Of a stretch of 64,000 nucleotides of DNA, positions 46,747 through 57,235 are shown piece after piece (position 1 is the first letter of the stretch; every line of letters starts with the position of its first letter). This DNA comes from Mytilus edulis (lineage: Eukaryota > Mollusca > Bivalvia > Mytilida > Mytilidae), in assembly GCF_963676685.1 (NCBI RefSeq), contig NC_092346.1:90182255-90246254 (forward strand), in the 5' to 3' direction. Position numbers and translations under genes: made by a program. Below the pieces are notes generated by a model. The model was not told where the DNA came from, made no database searches, and saw only the letters and a program-made list of their open reading frames with translations.

Positions 46747-47337
46747 AAGTGTCTATAGGAAGGGGTCATATCAGCAGGTGATATTATAAGTAAAGAAAGG
46801 ATCAATAGAGACACTTTCTATGGTGCCTTGAGGAAGGGGTCATATCAGCAGGTGATGTAATAAGTAAAGAAAGGATCAATAGAGACACTTTCTATGGTGT
46901 CTTTATCGAGGCGAGGGGTCATAACAGCAGGTGATGTCATAAGTTAAGAAAGGATCAATAGAGACACTTTCTATGGTGTCTACATCGAGGGATCATATCA
47001 GCAGGTGATGTTATAAGTGAAGACAGGATCAATACAGACACTTTCTATGGTGCCTTGAGGAAGGGGTCATATCAGCAGGTGATGTTATAAGTAAAGAAAG
47101 GGTCAATAGAGACACTTTCTATGGTGTCTTTATCGAGGGGTCATATCAGCAGGTGATGTCATAAGTTAAGAAAGGATCAATAGAGACACTTTCTATGGTG
47201 TCTATATCGAGGGATCATATCAGCAGGTGATGTTATAAGTGAAGAAAGGATCAATACAGACACTTTCTATGGTGCCTTGAGGAAGGGGTCATATCAGCAG
47301 GTGATGTTATAAGTAAAGAAAGGGCCGAAAGAGAAAC
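46747..47337 (-). repeat. Inverted right end of the 74-bp satellite, about 8 monomers
   Basis: At 46746/46747 the monomer orientation flips to the reverse complement (AGGGGTCATATCAGCAGGTG). This block has its own three-monomer higher-order unit: TGGTGCCTTG at 46821, 47048 and 47270. It ends in a (TA)n run at about 47341-47352. Confidence 0.92.
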
Positions 47338-47352
47338 TTTATATATATATAT

Positions 47353-48374
47353 GGTTCATCTTTCACAAAAAAATACAGAAAGAATTGAGTATAATTTTAC
47401 AATATATTCATCATGTCTAGTGCAAAAATTATTTAACCACATCTACATCATGGTGTCATCTTTTATCCCAATTTAATAGTGTTGCTTGTGAATAATGTTA
47501 AAGCGTCTACTTAAATTTAGCGGTATCCTTACCAATGGAAAAAAGCTAGGAAAGCATTTTGAATGATTAAGAAAACAATTGGATTGGATAAACCTTGTAA
47601 ACTTATAGGAAACAATATTTGATTTATTAGTAAGTCCGATATTGCTGTATTGTAGTGATATTTGTGGGTTAACGCATATTTATTAGTTAGAAATATGGTC
47701 TATGGAGGAATATTCGGAAGTCTCTTATAATTAATTCGGAACATTTGTTCTTCTTATCTGTATAAGCTTCCTGCAATTAAGAGCACCTCTATACGGGGTT
47801 TTTAATATATTTAAAACATGGCAATAAAGAACATAATTTACACTGATCGCTAATTCACTTATTTGCTATATGATAATAAAATATATAGTTGAAAATCTAT
47901 ATAGAACAAAACGAAATAGCTATCCATACGTATAATTTTAAAAGTATATTAATGATTCAAAACATGGACACCTCAGCCTTCCAAAAATTCATGAGAAATC
48001 ATAAATGCATGTAATGAGTTATTGCGAACTGGTAAACTAGTATGATACAATGTACATTAATTAATGTTCCTTACGACCGATCATCAATATAGGTGTAACT
48101 CTCCCAAGAGATGGATTGAGATTGGGAAATTAATTGACCTAATATAAAACCATTATTGAAGAGGCATAACTTTTGAATTCTAGGTACAACAGATTTCATT
48201 AATAAGATAGAGTCACACAAGATAAAAAGGGAATGCATTATAATTGCCTATGATGTAACGTAAATGTACACAAATATGATCGTAAATAAAAGAAACGGTT
48301 ATCAATGCAGTAGAATTAATTGATACACAAGAATATCCTTTAAAGATTCAAAAAAGGTTTAACCGATGTTCATA
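47353..48374. other. AT-rich flank of the satellite, no gene seen
   Basis: Unique-looking AT-rich sequence. I see no exon or repeat family that I can support. Confidence 0.4.
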
Positions 48375-48660
48375 TGATGAAATCATAATCTTTCAGTCAG
48401 TTTAATTGAAGTCTGGAGCTGGCATGTCAGTAAACTGCTAGTAGTCTGTTGTTATTTATGTATTATTGTCATTTTGTTTATTTTCTTTGGTTACATCTTC
48501 TGACATCAGACTCGGACTTCTCTTGAACTGAACTTTAATGTGCGTATTGTTATGCGTTTATTTTTCTACATTGGTTAAAGGTATAGGGGGAGGGTTGAGA
48601 TCTCACAAACATGTTTAACCCCGCCGCATTTTTGCGCCTGTCCCAAGTAGGAGCCTCAAA
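48375..48660 (+). repeat. Partial copy of repeat family M
   Basis: Runs from the AATCTTTCAGTCAGTTTAAT end through TTAACCCCGCCGCATTTTTG to CTGTCCCAAGTAGGAGCCTC and stops there. Confidence 0.78.
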
Positions 48661-49339
48661 AACAAATGGACGAGAACTGTCATATTCCTGACTTGGTACA
48701 TGAATTTTTAAATGTAGAAAATAGTGGATTAAACCTGGTTCTATAGCGCTAACCCTCTCACTTTAAATACACTGTTTAATGCATTCACATTTTTTTTAAG
48801 GGATGGGCAAGTTAGAGCTTAACAATTTCTTTTTATTTGTTAAGGCAAAACTTGATAATCCCAGAATTACTGCTACATGTACATTAGATTCATTGAAAAG
48901 AAGTTATTTGCAGGTTACAGCGATATACTTTATAAGAGGGTTTAATGTCAGAGGTCTGAATTGCACGTTTTTCACAAAACATTGTCGTTTAACCCCTCTT
49001 CATTTTTTTTTTAAAGTTTCATTTTAATATAACCAACCTTTTCCGCTGTGAACATTTTTGCACCAGTGACACATATTTTTAAACAAGAGTTAAAAGTAGA
49101 TTAATTTGTTAATTTTAACAAAACTATACTGTTTACGGGAAGAAAAACAATAATTTCAACATTTTCACAATCAAAGCATTCATTTGATTCAACTTTGAAT
49201 AAATATTATTGTTTTGATTGTCGGTGATTGTAAAAGTATTTTTTTCTGAACATTAAGGATACACGATTTAATTAATCCAAACAATGACAATTGTGACGTT
49301 TGCATTTGTGTCTCTATTAATTATCTAGTTGTTAGTGTG

Positions 49340-49831
49340 GTTCGTCTGGCATGTCAGTTAACTGTTAGTAGTCTGTTGTTATTTATGTATTATTGTCATT
49401 TTGTTTATTTTCTTTGGTTACATATTCTGACATCAGACTCGGACTTCTCTTGAACTGAATTTTTTAATGTGCGTATTGTTATGCTTTTACTTTTCTACAC
49501 TGGTTAGAGGTATAGGGGGAGGGTTGAGATCTCACAAACATGTTTAACCCCGCCGCATTTTTGCGCCTGTCCCAAGTCAGGAACCTCTGGCCTTTGTTAG
49601 TCTTGTATTATTTAAATTTTAGTTTCTTGTGTACAATTTGGAAATTAGTATGGCGTTCATTATCACTGAACTAGTATATATTTGTTTAGGGGCCAGCTGA
49701 AGGACGCCTCCGGGTGCGGGAATTTCTCGCTACATTGAAGACCTGTTGGTGACCTTCTGCTGTTGTGTTTTTTTATTTTGGTCGGGTTGTTGTCTCTTTG
49801 ACACATTCCCCATTTCCATTCTCAATTTTAT
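49340..49831 (+). repeat. Repeat family M copy, joined to a reverse transcriptase fragment
   Basis: Covers the block from TCTGGCATGTCAGTTAACTG to CCCATTTCCATTCTCAATTT. Its last bases read in frame into the following reverse transcriptase remnant, so the N-terminal codons of the open frame at 49765 come from the repeat. Confidence 0.8.
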
Positions 49832-49833
49832 TA

Positions 49834-50190
49834 GCTGTATTTGATAAATTATTTCTTAGAAACAATGAATTTGGGTATAATGCACAGTTATACAAACAAG
49901 TTATTAGAGCGCTCATGGGTGGTAGATTTTCACCATTACGCACATATCTTCACATTTCTGTCCTATTGATAAATATCTTCGATAAGTTCCAATGGAAAGA
50001 AAAATTCAAATTACATTGTCAATATAGAGATGACGGTTTTATCGTCTTCACAGGCAAAAACGAGCAAGTAGAAGATTTCTTTAACATAGCGTATGACATT
50101 GACCCTCTACCCAGTTCACATGATGAGGTAGTAGTTGGAGGACTTGTGAAAAGGGACCCCTGGCTGCTGCATTATGGGCAACACACATAA
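49834..50190 (+). pseudogene. Reverse transcriptase fragment with YRDD catalytic motif
   Basis: The frame encodes VFDKLFLRNNEFGYNAQLYK, an RALMG segment corresponding to the usual SMG, and LHCQYRDDGFIVFTG, where YRDD is the catalytic Asp pair of reverse transcriptases. The middle (after MG) is degenerate and the usual SP-AD block is damaged. Upstream and downstream domains are missing. The pattern resembles Penelope-like or related metazoan reverse transcriptases, but the family is not certain. It cannot be functional as it stands. Confidence 0.6.
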
Positions 50191-50734
50191 TTTACCAAAA
50201 ACGGTGTAAATTCTAGAGATTTTTTTCCGGATGTCTGTTGAAGGGACCGCCATAATAATCGAATTATCCTGCTACTGATGTGATTATATAATATTTGGTA
50301 AACTATGCTTGCCAATGAGAGAACTTTTCAATGAATATGGCGTTGAATATTTAGTCGGAGCAAAGTAAGCTTAATGACCTCAAATTGAATAGTGTCAAAT
50401 TACTGGCATTTTTTTTATACTACACAATCGAAAACAGACACGATAATAGGCAACCAAAAAAAAAACCATGCTCCTGATTTCGGACAGGTATAATACATGT
50501 GTAAGCAGCAAATTGAATGTATTAGCTGGATCCATACCCATTTCTAATGTGGAACATAGTTATTACGGCATAAAACAAATGATTAGGAAGTAGCTTTTGT
50601 CTTATTGGTAGGAATTAACATTCCACATTCTATGAAATAAAATAATCGTACTTCAACGTTTAATCCCGCTGCAAATGTTTGCAGCTGTCCTTAGTGTGGA
50701 ATCTGATGTACAGTAGTTGTCATCTTATGAGGTT
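50191..50734. other. AT-rich stretch, nothing supported
   Basis: Follows the reverse transcriptase remnant and may hold decayed parts of it. No open frame or repeat family supported. Confidence 0.35.
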
Positions 50735-50925
50735 CATCGGTTAGTTTTCCCTTTAGAATGGATTTATATTAGTAATTTTGGGGGCCCTTTATAGCTTGCT
50801 GTTCGGTGTGAGTCAAGGCTCTATGTTAAAGACCTTAATTAACTTGACCTACAATGGTTTACTTTTATAAATTATTACTTGGATGGAGTGTTGTCTCATT
50901 GGCACTCACACCACATCTTCCTAAT
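50735..50925 (+). repeat. Fragment of repeat family G
   Basis: Shares GTGAGTCAAGGCTCTATGTT and AGTGTTGTCTCATTGGCA blocks with the copies at 31190-31405 and, inverted, 63120-63690. Confidence 0.65.
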
Positions 50926-51548
50926 CTATTTAATATTTTTTTTAATAGAAAAGTAAATAAAATGACTCAGGGACCTACATGTAGGTGAAATATTACCTCT
51001 ACCAATAAGAACCCTAAAAGTGTCATCCATTGGTAGTATTTTGAACTTCCACGTTGTTAAAAAATAGTATCGAAATAAAAACAGTATGTATCTCCTCATA
51101 TTTAACACCCGACTCTCATTATACACAAATTTTCCTGATTTACAATAAAAAGAAAATATTGTCCTCCACAAACATGACAATGAAACACTGAAATATAATT
51201 TACAATTCATTTGAAATAAGAATTAGCATTTAAAAAAAGTTCAAAGGTTCACGTATTGACTTTTTTTTTTAAAAAGCAACTTGTTTTGATAATTCGGTTT
51301 ATCCATATGAAATCATAAAAGATATTCTAGGTGTTCATTACAAAGCAAGTAATGCTGCTTTATTGTAGAGCCGAACTTTGCAGGCTACCGTTGTGGTAAA
51401 AATAATAATCTCATTTTATTTATTAAAGTTTTTTTTAACATATGTTAAGGTGTGAAAACACACTTGTATCCAAAATTTTCAGGCAACTGAAAAAAAGAAC
51501 CCATGTACAAAGAAATTTATTCTATTTTAAACAATCTGGGATTTTCAA

Positions 51549-51705
51549 ACCTAGCTGGGGGGGGGGGGGTTGTCTATTAAACAATGTTCACCCAGTATTA
51601 ACAACGAGTATTTGATCAGTACACACAGGGGGGAGGGGGGGTTGTCTATTAAACAATGTTCACCAAGTATTAAACAACGAGTATTTGATCAGTACACACA
51701 GGATC
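51549..51705. repeat. 84-bp tandem duplication, G-rich
   Basis: GGTTGTCTATTAAACAATGT through GATCAGTACACACAG occurs twice in a row, each preceded by a long G run. The repeated MSIKQCSPSI-type frame here is an artefact of the duplication. Confidence 0.8.
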
Positions 51706-51819
51706 AATCAACAAAAATTCATGAGTCATCAAAACTAAAACTTTTATTTTAATTTATACAATAATTTCATAATTCAAATCAGCGTATTTCTTATATTGAT
51801 GTTCTAAGTAATATATTAG

Positions 51820-51981
51820 AAAGGTCATCTCTGTGTAAAATAAGATTGTGGGCACACAATCTTGCTATTGAAAAAGGGCGATTTAGGTGTACCCACCGAT
51901 GAACGAGTTTGTCATGTATGTAAATCGGTTGTAGAAGATGAGAATCACTTTTTACTGAAATGTCAAAAAATTTAACTACAG
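51820..51981 (+). pseudogene. Frameshifted LINE polyprotein C-terminal Cys-rich fragment
   Basis: One frame gives KIRLWAHNLAIEKGRF. After a shift near 51889 the next frame gives VPTDERVCHVCKSVVEDENH and FLLKC. Together these match the same C-terminal knuckle as at 33509-34129 and 35175-35354. An AATAAA-type 3' end follows near 52202. Confidence 0.6.
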
Positions 51982-52501
51982 AATAAACTTTAAAACTATT
52001 ATATTAAATATACTTCCTACATGATGTAGTGAAAAGGAAATTCTTTGAAAGGCCCGAAAGTGACAAGTTCTTATCTACATAAATATCTGGTATATAGAAA
52101 TGTGAATTTGACTTTTTTTAAAACTATAACATATTTTAATTATGCTGTATTCATTGTTATAATGTATAATGTACTGAAATATGTAATTGTGTTTTTGCCA
52201 ATAAAGTATTTGTATTTGAATTTATTCTGATTTAAGAGCAAAGTCCTGTAAGACCCCTTTTTAATATTTTAAAAAATGATGATATTTGCGTTAAACCCCA
52301 AAAGTGACCGGCAATGGACATTTGAGCGCATTGACAGGACATTTGAGCGAAAAAAAAAGGACGTTTGAGCGCCAAAGTATAGGACATTTGAGCGCCTAAA
52401 TTTTAGGACATTTGAGCGAAAATAAGAATAAGCGTAGGACATTTGAGCGAAAACAAGTCTTGGATAGAGAATTGTCTTATTGGCAATCATACCACATTTT
52501 C

Positions 52502-53722
52502 TTACGAATATAGTTCATTAAATGAGGAGTTTACCAACAAAAAGATTAAAACATATTTTAATTGTAAAAAACAAAGCACTAAAAACAAAGCACAGTCATA
52601 AAACAGGAGTTTACCAACAAAAAGATTAAAACATCTTTTAATTGTAAACAAAGCACTAAAAATTGATGGATGACTGTGATAGAACTGCTCGTTATAATGG
52701 GCATGAAATGATTCGGGCCCATTGTTAGTACGTTTTAACGAGGATGGAACTTCGGCCCAGAGATGAGGGGGAAATAACGATTCATCTGTTATATAAGTAT
52801 CAGTCAGGTAATCTGCAAATTCTATACAAGGCTTGTCGTTAGGTACAACGGCCATAAAATCTTCTACGAAACAGTCGGCTACTTCGTCTGGAGCTAAAAA
52901 GGCTATCCCAAAAATCCCTTTAAGCCATTTACTAATGTCTGAATCAAGCTCTTTGTATTGTTGACTAAGTCCAACTTTCTGGATTTTTCGCCACCAGGCT
53001 TGGCCTAAGTGAAACCTACAGCATTTGATCTCTATAGACGGGAAAAAATCCTTCATAACTTTCATTACCCGTTCTTCAAAATCGACGTGTACTGCTTTCG
53101 GTTGAAGTGTGTGACCTTGATCGGAACATAGCTTGACAATTGAGGAAAAGCAATTCACGTAAATTTCTTCAGACTTTCCAGGAAGTAAGCAGAATACAAG
53201 AGGGACATAATTTCCTTTGTTATAGCCATGAATAGTATATAACTGTTTAAAGAACTTTGGGCAATATTTGTAAGTACCATCCATAAAAATTTCCGGCACA
53301 CTGCATAAACATTCAAGATTGGTTGGACACGTAAGAATAATTATACCAGTTTGTTCATCATTAAACTGCACAAAATTTTCAAATTTATTTGACTGAATAT
53401 TAATCTTCTTTAATGATTGGTGTGTTTCCTCTCTAGATTTAGGAAGTGCAGGGTGAGATTTACGCCTCTTTCTATATATAGCCTTTGAAACGCTGCCAAT
53501 GTCTTCAGACTTTAGATTTGCTTCATCCATGTTCTGTAACTCTGTACGGATAATTTTTGAAGGACGTTGAGCAATATCATCATCCGCTTTTCTTTTTGAT
53601 CGTACCCGCAGCAAGTGACGTTCATTGTCACGATCACTGGTATCATGGTTATGAGTATTTTTCTGTTGAATTATAACGGTTCCGGTACAATCCGTCCTCA
53701 GTCTTGCTTTGCAACCTTTTGC
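52502..53722 (-). CDS. MULE transposase, exon 2 (FLYWCH second half and MULE catalytic domain)
   Basis: The exon starts after a TTTTTCAG acceptor at 53722 and continues the finger with AKGCKARLRT and NTHNHD, supplying the second Cys and the His pair. A basic linker (RVRSKRK) follows. The MULE domain shows MDGTYK (Asp about residue 186 of the 444-residue spliced product), HVDFE (Asp about 252), CRFHLGQAWW (the CxxH motif, about 273-276) and RTNNGPESFH (candidate Glu about 375). Transposase would act in the nucleus on the element ends. The last 50 residues after HPSIF do not look like the family and coincide with an 80-bp tandem duplication (52526, 52606), so the C-terminus is altered or a further intron is missed. 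The frame is otherwise intact. Confidence 0.82.
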   Translation of the reverse strand, partial: AKGCKARLRTDCTGTVIIQQKNTHNHDTSDRDNERHLLRVRSKRKADDDIAQRPSKIIRTELQNMDEANLKSEDIGSVSKAIYRKRRKSHPALPKSREETHQSLKKINIQSNKFENFVQFNDEQTGIIILTCPTNLECLCSVPEIFMDGTYKYCPKFFKQLYTIHGYNKGNYVPLVFCLLPGKSEEIYVNCFSSIVKLCSDQGHTLQPKAVHVDFEERVMKVMKDFFPSIEIKCCRFHLGQAWWRKIQKVGLSQQYKELDSDISKWLKGIFGIAFLAPDEVADCFVEDFMAVVPNDKPCIEFADYLTDTYITDESLFPPHLWAEVPSSLKRTNNGPESFHAHYNEQFYHSHPSIFSALFTIKRCFNLFVGKLLFYDCALFLVLCFLQLKYVLIFLLVNSSFNELYS

Positions 53723-53882
53723 CTGAAAAATATTGAAAGGACAAATACAATTGAAGTGTTTAAATGCTTTTTCATTTGCTATTGCAAGACATAAAAATAA
53801 GATGTAGTATGAATCCTAAAAAGACAACTCCTCATCCAAGACACAATATAATTAAAACAAGCAATTATATATTGTATATATA

Positions 53883-54118
53883 CACTGTAAAAATTGTGTT
53901 TAGGGCCTAAACACTTTTCTATACACATTTCATGTTATACAATTGGTTACATGTTTAGGCTCTAAGCATGTGGGGCATTACATGTTGAAATTCATAACAT
54001 GTTTAGAATGGGAACACCACAGACATTTATGTGTTTAGCTTCTAAACATTTTCCTAAACATGTTTAGATCTAAACATGTTTAGGAAATGTTTAGGCTCTA
54101 AGCACAATTTTTACAGTG
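53883..54118. mobile_element. MITE with CACTGTAAAAATTGTG ends, nested in the transposase intron
   Basis: Inverted ends CACTGTAAAAATTGTGTTTA and the near-identical complement of 54095-54118 are flanked by TA on both sides (53881-53882, 54119-54120), as in Tc1/mariner-type MITEs. The interior contains a palindrome (CCTAAACATG/CATGTTTAGG). It lies wholly inside the intron 53723-54271. Confidence 0.8.
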
Positions 54119-54271
54119 TATTGTATGAATATTGTAAAGTGCCTAGAAAATCAAGATAGACATATAATGATATAGATATAAATCAAAATTAAAAGAAGTT
54201 ATGGAAGTTGAAGCGTAACAGACGAACAAGTAGTTTACATTAACATTAAATTTGTAAAAAAAGGTACTTAC

Positions 54272-54385
54272 TGTACATCTCCAGGATATTTCTTCTCCTT
54301 TTAGTGTTTTGTCCACTCTATATCGGAAACTGTCACAAACAAGGCTTCTTTTTCCCTTATTAGTCTCGGTCAAAATAATATCCAT
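54272..54385 (-). CDS. MULE transposase, exon 1 (first half of FLYWCH zinc finger)
   Basis: ATG at 54385 starts 38 codons that end at a GTAAGTACC donor (after 54272). They encode the first half of a FLYWCH-type finger: TNKGKRSL, DSFRYRVDK, GEEISWRC, with the conserved Trp and first Cys. A more upstream ATG at 54442 is in frame but precedes the family's usual start. Phase 0 joins exon 2. Confidence 0.72.
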
Positions 54386-54879
54386 TTTAACACGTACATG
54401 TATTATTAGTATTAAGATTTCAAGTGCCAAGGGACATTTCACTTAATAGATATATATATAAGAATTTTAGAACAAAGAAAATTTGCATAGCCAATGAATT
54501 ATAGTAGAATTGATTGGTAAATAGAGATCAACTTAGGATTTCACTTACATAAACCAGCCAGAACCGGTCGAATTACTCGGGTGTGAAATAAAATAAAAAA
54601 TATTTATAACTAAATCTTACTTTTTTTTCTTACTTTTAAAAAAAAATCTTAATTCGTGTAAAATTATCAGGGAAAATTTCGCTCAAATGTCCTGTCTGAA
54701 AACTCAGGTAAGGTTAATATCCCGGCGCTCAAATGTCCTATGAAGTCGGCGCTCAAATGACCCTATGTGCTTTTTTCTTTTTCGCTCAAATGTCCTATGC
54801 CCAAAGTGACTCAGGAACATGCAGAAATATGATCACTTTTGTCTTTGAACCGACAGTAAAGTCCCTGAGAATGTTTGGC

Positions 54880-55290
54880 GTTCTTTGGATAAATAAGTAC
54901 GCAGCCACGTCTAGTCAGAAAGGAGATTTTGCATCCTTTGTCTCGTGATGTGATAGAGTACCAGGCTCTCTGCAAGTTAATAACCCCTGGAGGAACTTCT
55001 ACTGGCAGGGTCTGGAGGTGGGCTGTTACAAGGCTTAATTTCAATTTCTCTATCCAATACACCCTCATTTTCCAGTTTTATTTCAAATTTGTCGACATTG
55101 ATTTAGGCAAGGATTTGTATATCTTACTATACAAATCCTTGATTTCGGTTAAAGACCTTCTGGTTGTATTAATGCTTATTGATTTGATGTCATCATGAGC
55201 ATGCATGAAATATTTGATGCTGAACGTAAAACAAACCACATCAATTAATTTAATATTACTGTATCAGTTAAATATACTTAACACATGGCA
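54880..55290 (+). repeat. Interspersed repeat family X, copy 1
   Basis: Shares GTACGCAGCCACGTCT, CTCTATCCAATACACCCTCA and the ATGAAATATTTG to GAACGT segment with 59575-59960. It carries a hairpin insertion at 55108-55141. The small frames across it are incidental. Confidence 0.65.
55108..55141. mobile_element. 34-bp palindromic insert (CAAGGATTTGTATA family)
   Basis: CAAGGATTTGTATA and its complement form a 14-bp stem. ATTTAGG before and ATTTCGG after (55101-55107, 55142-55148) could be a 7-bp target duplication with one mismatch. Same arms as 31514-31555. Confidence 0.55.
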
Positions 55291-55294
55291 TGAG

Positions 55295-56470
55295 TAAAAT
55301 CTCTTTGTTCTTACTGTGCTAATAATCTATAATCTGGATAAGGTGTGCATTAACTACCTCAGATATACTGCACAGTTCAAATCTATTTTTACCTTTAGGG
55401 GCGGTTCCTAGATTTTGGACGGCGTTATTCTATCAAATTAAAAAAAAATATCGCCGAGTGTAGCGAGACCAAGAACAATATTGACTATTTTTAGCTAAAA
55501 CACGATAATTTGTCCGATACTAGGGTGACGACATGTTAGCCCTCTCCCCCCGAATCTTCCATCTGCCTTGAAATTACGACAAAGTTGAACTTTGTTACAA
55601 ACATCGTAGTTTCAAAATAGGAAAAATGAAAGGTTTCTAATTCCTTTTATTCCTCTTAGCTTGAACATAAAATGAATTATTATATTTTGTGTACAAGATA
55701 AATCTTAAACAGTGTTTTAAATTCAGAAAGATGGTTAAACTTTTATTTGGTAATTTCTGCCAAAAAAGAAATGTATCTAAGAATATCCGAATTAAAGAAT
55801 TCTGATTTGGATTACACTGTTTTTTTAGACATAATGGAAATTATAACGACTTTTTGAATATCTATTTCCCATATTTTAAGATCGAATTTAAAGGGGGTCA
55901 TGTTAACGGTTTCTTTTAAAACAGGGAGATTAGCTGGAGATCAAACAGACTTCATTTAGATGGACGTGTTTTTAAAAAGTAATTCAGTAGATACAAAGCA
56001 ATTTTGGGGAGGGGAGTAAAAGATTGGAGGACATTGGAAAGAGAAACGTATTTTCTGTTTATTTAACGTTTAAAGTTTAGGTAATCTTCCTCGGTTTATC
56101 TTTCTCTTTTAAAGCATTGAGGGAAAGAAATTCAAAAGCTCAATAATCCTTTCAGTTATTTTTTTTTCATACAACGATTTGAAAGTACACAATTTGTCAA
56201 AGTCTTAATCGTCACTTATTAAATAAAAAATGGGAAGAGATTTAACAGAAACATTAAAAAAAATCTACCATTAAATCGCAATTTTACAGTAAGTCTAAAG
56301 CAAAAAAAAAGTTATCAATTTAAAACTTACCCAAGTCGTTTTACCCTACAAGCCTACAAGGAACTATCATAGGATCCGTGGATTGCGGAACATCGTCCAC
56401 ATCTAAAACGTTCTCGTAAATTAATGACGTCATGTGTTAAAACAGTTATTGGCCAATCAAATCGGCATGT
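55295..56470. other. AT-rich stretch, no gene seen
   Basis: Decayed repeat-like fragments only (for example GGGGCGGTTCCTAGATTTT at about 55398). No exon supported. Confidence 0.35.
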
Positions 56471-56474
56471 AGAG

Positions 56475-56559
56475 GTTAATCTGCACGCTCAGGGTGACCC
56501 TCTAACCAACTCCTTCGTCGTTCGGGTAAATAAGGGTCACCTGAGCTGTGCAGATTAAC
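56475..56559. repeat. Imperfect inverted repeat, 85 bp
   Basis: GTTAATCTGCAC pairs with GTGCAGATTAAC, and inner AGGGTGACCCT pairs with AGGGTCACCT, around a loop of about 30 bases. It may be a small foldback element. Confidence 0.6.
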
Positions 56560-56660
56560 TTATATATACCGACTTGCTTGTTCAATAACTATAACTTCTT
56601 CTGCTAGTGTTGTGGGGGTATACAATACATTTACAATAATAATTTATTAACGTCTCACGA

Positions 56661-56878
56661 TCAACAATACAGTATACACAATTCACATTTTAAAAGGAAA
56701 CCTTTTAAAATTATTAATGCCATATGAGACGGATTATAAAGGAACGGACATTCAGTCAATACATGCTCCTCCGTTTCAATTATATCGTCACAAACAAAAC
56801 AAGTTCTTTGATCTTCGGGAGACTCTCGTAGCGTCCCGTATCCACCCGTATTGAGACAACACCAAAGTGAAACTGAGA
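56661..56878 (-). pseudogene. LINE polyprotein C-terminal Cys-rich fragment
   Basis: The minus-strand frame reads LNTGGYGTLRESPEDQRTCF then VCDDIIETEEHVLTECPFLY, ending at a stop near 56661. This is the same conserved knuckle (CxxC, EEHV, CPF/LY) as in the three other LINE remnants. The rest of the element is missing. Confidence 0.62.
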
Positions 56879-57030
56879 GTCAGTAAATGTTGAATAATTG
56901 AATTAATTACTTATCAATAAAGCAAATCTTGGAACACAAGAAAAAAGATAAAGCAAATTAACACTAGTGATATTAAGGTTCCTCTATAAAAATATTAGTG
57001 AATAAAATGCATAATGATTGTATGTATTTA

Positions 57031-57235
57031 GGCAGCAACCATTTGATTTGAATCTATTTTTTTCGCGACAAGTCGAAAACAATTTTTTACTTTGATTTTT
57101 AGCATTACATATAGTGGCAGCTGAGGGTAAAACAAACATTTCTTTTTCTCAGAATCAAAAACAAATTATTTTTTTCTCCAAAAAACTGAAACAAACTTAG
57201 CTCCCCCACCCCCAGAAAATCAAATGGTTGCTGCC
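57031..57235. mobile_element. PIF/Harbinger-type MITE with TTA target duplication
   Basis: Inverted ends GGCAGCAACCATTTGATTT are flanked by TTA on both sides (57028-57030, 57236-57238). The ends match those of the element at 27477-27781 at most positions. Length 205 bp, no coding sequence. Confidence 0.75.

Larger units (their letters stand above)
52309..54802 (-). mobile_element. Complete MULE-type DNA transposon, 2494 bp, 8-bp target duplication
   Basis: AAAGTGAC at 52301-52308 and 54803-54810 flanks the element. The ends are inverted (left CGGCAATGGACATTTGAGCG, right complement GGGCATAGGACATTTGAGCG). The motif GGACATTTGAGCG recurs six times inward from the left end (52315-52450) and four times, inverted, from the right end (54676-54795), giving clustered subterminal binding-site-like repeats. 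Between them lies a two-exon transposase gene. Eight to nine base duplications fit Mutator-like elements. A 236-bp MITE sits in the transposase intron and a short 80-bp tandem duplication lies near the 3' end of the gene. Confidence 0.85.

Noticed and set aside
35525-47337. CRISPR-like array
   Set aside because: Monomers are contiguous with no unique spacers, the sequence context is eukaryotic, and monomer length is 74 bp with graded variation.
35525-47337. Repetitive protein gene
   Set aside because: Monomer length is mostly not a multiple of three and stops occur in all frames; no long frame is present on either strand.
48803-49027. 74-codon frame beginning MGKLELNNFF
   Set aside because: No splice context, no recognised domain, composition like surrounding AT-rich sequence.
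51570-51752. 60-codon frame with repeated SIKQCSPSI
   Set aside because: Created by an 84-bp tandem duplication with G runs; no upstream or downstream support.
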